Below are positions 5,450-6,142 of a stretch of DNA of 6,142 nt, one piece after another. How positions within the stretch are numbered: the stretch's first letter is position 1; each line of letters begins with the position of its first letter. Source of the DNA: an uncultured Gemmatimonadota bacterium (GTDB taxonomy: Bacteria > Gemmatimonadota > Gemmatimonadetes > Gemmatimonadales > GWC2-71-9). Both the position numbers and the translations under genes were made by a program. The DNA lies in assembly GCA_913009915.1 (NCBI GenBank), contig CAJVYZ010000189.1, forward strand, positions 1 through 6,142, written 5' to 3'. A model generated the notes under the pieces. That model worked only from the letters and a program-made list of their open reading frames with translations, searched no databases and was not told the origin of the DNA.

Positions 5450-6142
5450 CAGGTGGTCTTGAGCTGGCTGTATTTGTCGAACATGTGGAGCGACTTGTCG
5501 CGGCCGAAGCCGGACTGCTTGAAGCCCCCGAAGGGCGTCGTCATGTCGCCCTGGGAGTAGCAGTTGACCCATACCGTGCCCGCGCGCAGGGCGCGGGCCA
5601 TCTTGTGGGCGGTGGTGATGTCGCGCGTCCACACCGCGCCGGCCAGGCCGTAGATGGTGGCGTTGCCGATGGCGATCGCTTCCTCCGGGTCCTTGAACGT
5701 GATCGTCGAGAGCACGGGGCCGAAGATTTCCTCCTGGGCGATCTTCATGTTGTTGTCGACGTTATCGAATATGGTCGGCTCGATGTAGTAGCCGCCGGTC
5801 TCCTGGCGCACCCGCCGCCCGCCCACGCGCAGCGTCGCGCCGTCCGCCATGCCGGCCTCGATGTAGCTCATGACGCGCGCGGTCTGCGTCTCGTCCACGA
5901 TCGCGCCCATGTGGGTCTCGGGGTCCAGCGGGTCGCCGGGCTGACGGTGGCTCGCATGGACCATTATCTTTTCGAGCAGTTCCTCCTTGATGGACTCGTG
6001 GACCAGCAGCCGCGATCCCGCGGCGCAGTTCTCGCCTTGATTGTAGAAAATGCCGATGGCGGCGGCCTCGGCGACGGCGTCGAGATCGGGGGCGTCGGCC
6101 AGCACGATGTTCGGCGACTTGCCGCCGCATTCCAGCGATACC
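5431..6142 (-). CDS. PuuC-like NAD(P)+-dependent aldehyde dehydrogenase, C-terminal half (5' end outside window)
   Basis: The minus-strand frame is open from the right edge to TGA at 5433-5431, giving 236 residues of a family of about 490. It oxidises an aldehyde to a carboxylic acid with NAD(P)+. The visible part begins at the catalytic Glu motif, SLECGGKSPNIVLAD (Glu is visible residue 4), then the active-site Cys in FYNQGENCAAGSR (residue 39). Further family motifs are EEIFGPVL, with the Glu that binds the nicotinamide ribose, and PFGGFKQSGFGRDKS near the end. The tail GTVWVNCYSQGDMTTPFGG and the ending KTTWINL resemble the gamma-glutamyl-aminobutyraldehyde dehydrogenase (PuuC) group, but the substrate cannot be fixed from this half. 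It lies tail to tail with the amidohydrolase gene, 19 bases apart, so it is transcribed separately. The GTG at 6105 is internal, not a start. Confidence 0.95.
   Translation of the reverse strand, partial: VSLECGGKSPNIVLADAPDLDAVAEAAAIGIFYNQGENCAAGSRLLVHESIKEELLEKIMVHASHRQPGDPLDPETHMGAIVDETQTARVMSYIEAGMADGATLRVGGRRVRQETGGYYIEPTIFDNVDNNMKIAQEEIFGPVLSTITFKDPEEAIAIGNATIYGLAGAVWTRDITTAHKMARALRAGTVWVNCYSQGDMTTPFGGFKQSGFGRDKSLHMFDKYSQLKTTWINLGD

Overview
This GC-rich window looks like a Gram-negative bacterial chromosome, probably proteobacterial in the broad sense. The signs are a high-GC backbone, a Lys-Lys type Sec signal peptide ending in an A-X-A site, and flanking acyl-CoA and aldehyde dehydrogenases typical of metabolically versatile heterotrophs. 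No rRNA, tRNA or marker gene is present, so a narrower assignment is not supported. No CRISPR array, transposase, integrase, phage gene or defence gene was seen.

Layout. (1) 1-498 (+) is the C-terminal part of an acyl-CoA dehydrogenase that enters from the left. (2) 499-776 is a spacer that changes abruptly from very GC-rich to AT-rich near 661. It carries a perfect TATAAT, a strong Shine-Dalgarno and a tandemly duplicated translation start region. (3) 777-5411 (+) is a four-gene cluster in one direction: a periplasmic sugar-binding protein, two CUT1-type inner-membrane permeases (MalF-like and MalG-like), and a 437-residue amidohydrolase-superfamily enzyme. A 12-bp-stem hairpin lies between the binding protein and the first permease. 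A 17-bp sequence repeated three times lies across the stop codon of the second permease. (4) After 19 bases holding two inverted repeats comes a convergent gene (5431 to the right edge, minus strand), the C-terminal half of a PuuC-like NAD(P)+-dependent aldehyde dehydrogenase.

How the genes work together (inference). The binding protein captures a carbohydrate or carbohydrate-like solute in the periplasm and the two permeases form the channel. The amidohydrolase, which resembles uronate isomerases in part, probably acts on the imported compound or a product of it. No ATP-binding subunit is encoded between the binding protein and the convergent aldehyde dehydrogenase, so the transporter probably uses an ATPase encoded elsewhere. 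The flanking dehydrogenases need not belong to the same pathway.

Most of the window is ordinary catabolic gene content. The items that most deserve a second look are the unassigned amidohydrolase, the 17-bp repeat over a stop codon, the duplicated start region of the binding protein, the intercistronic hairpin, and an acyl-CoA dehydrogenase that lacks glutamate at the usual catalytic-base position.
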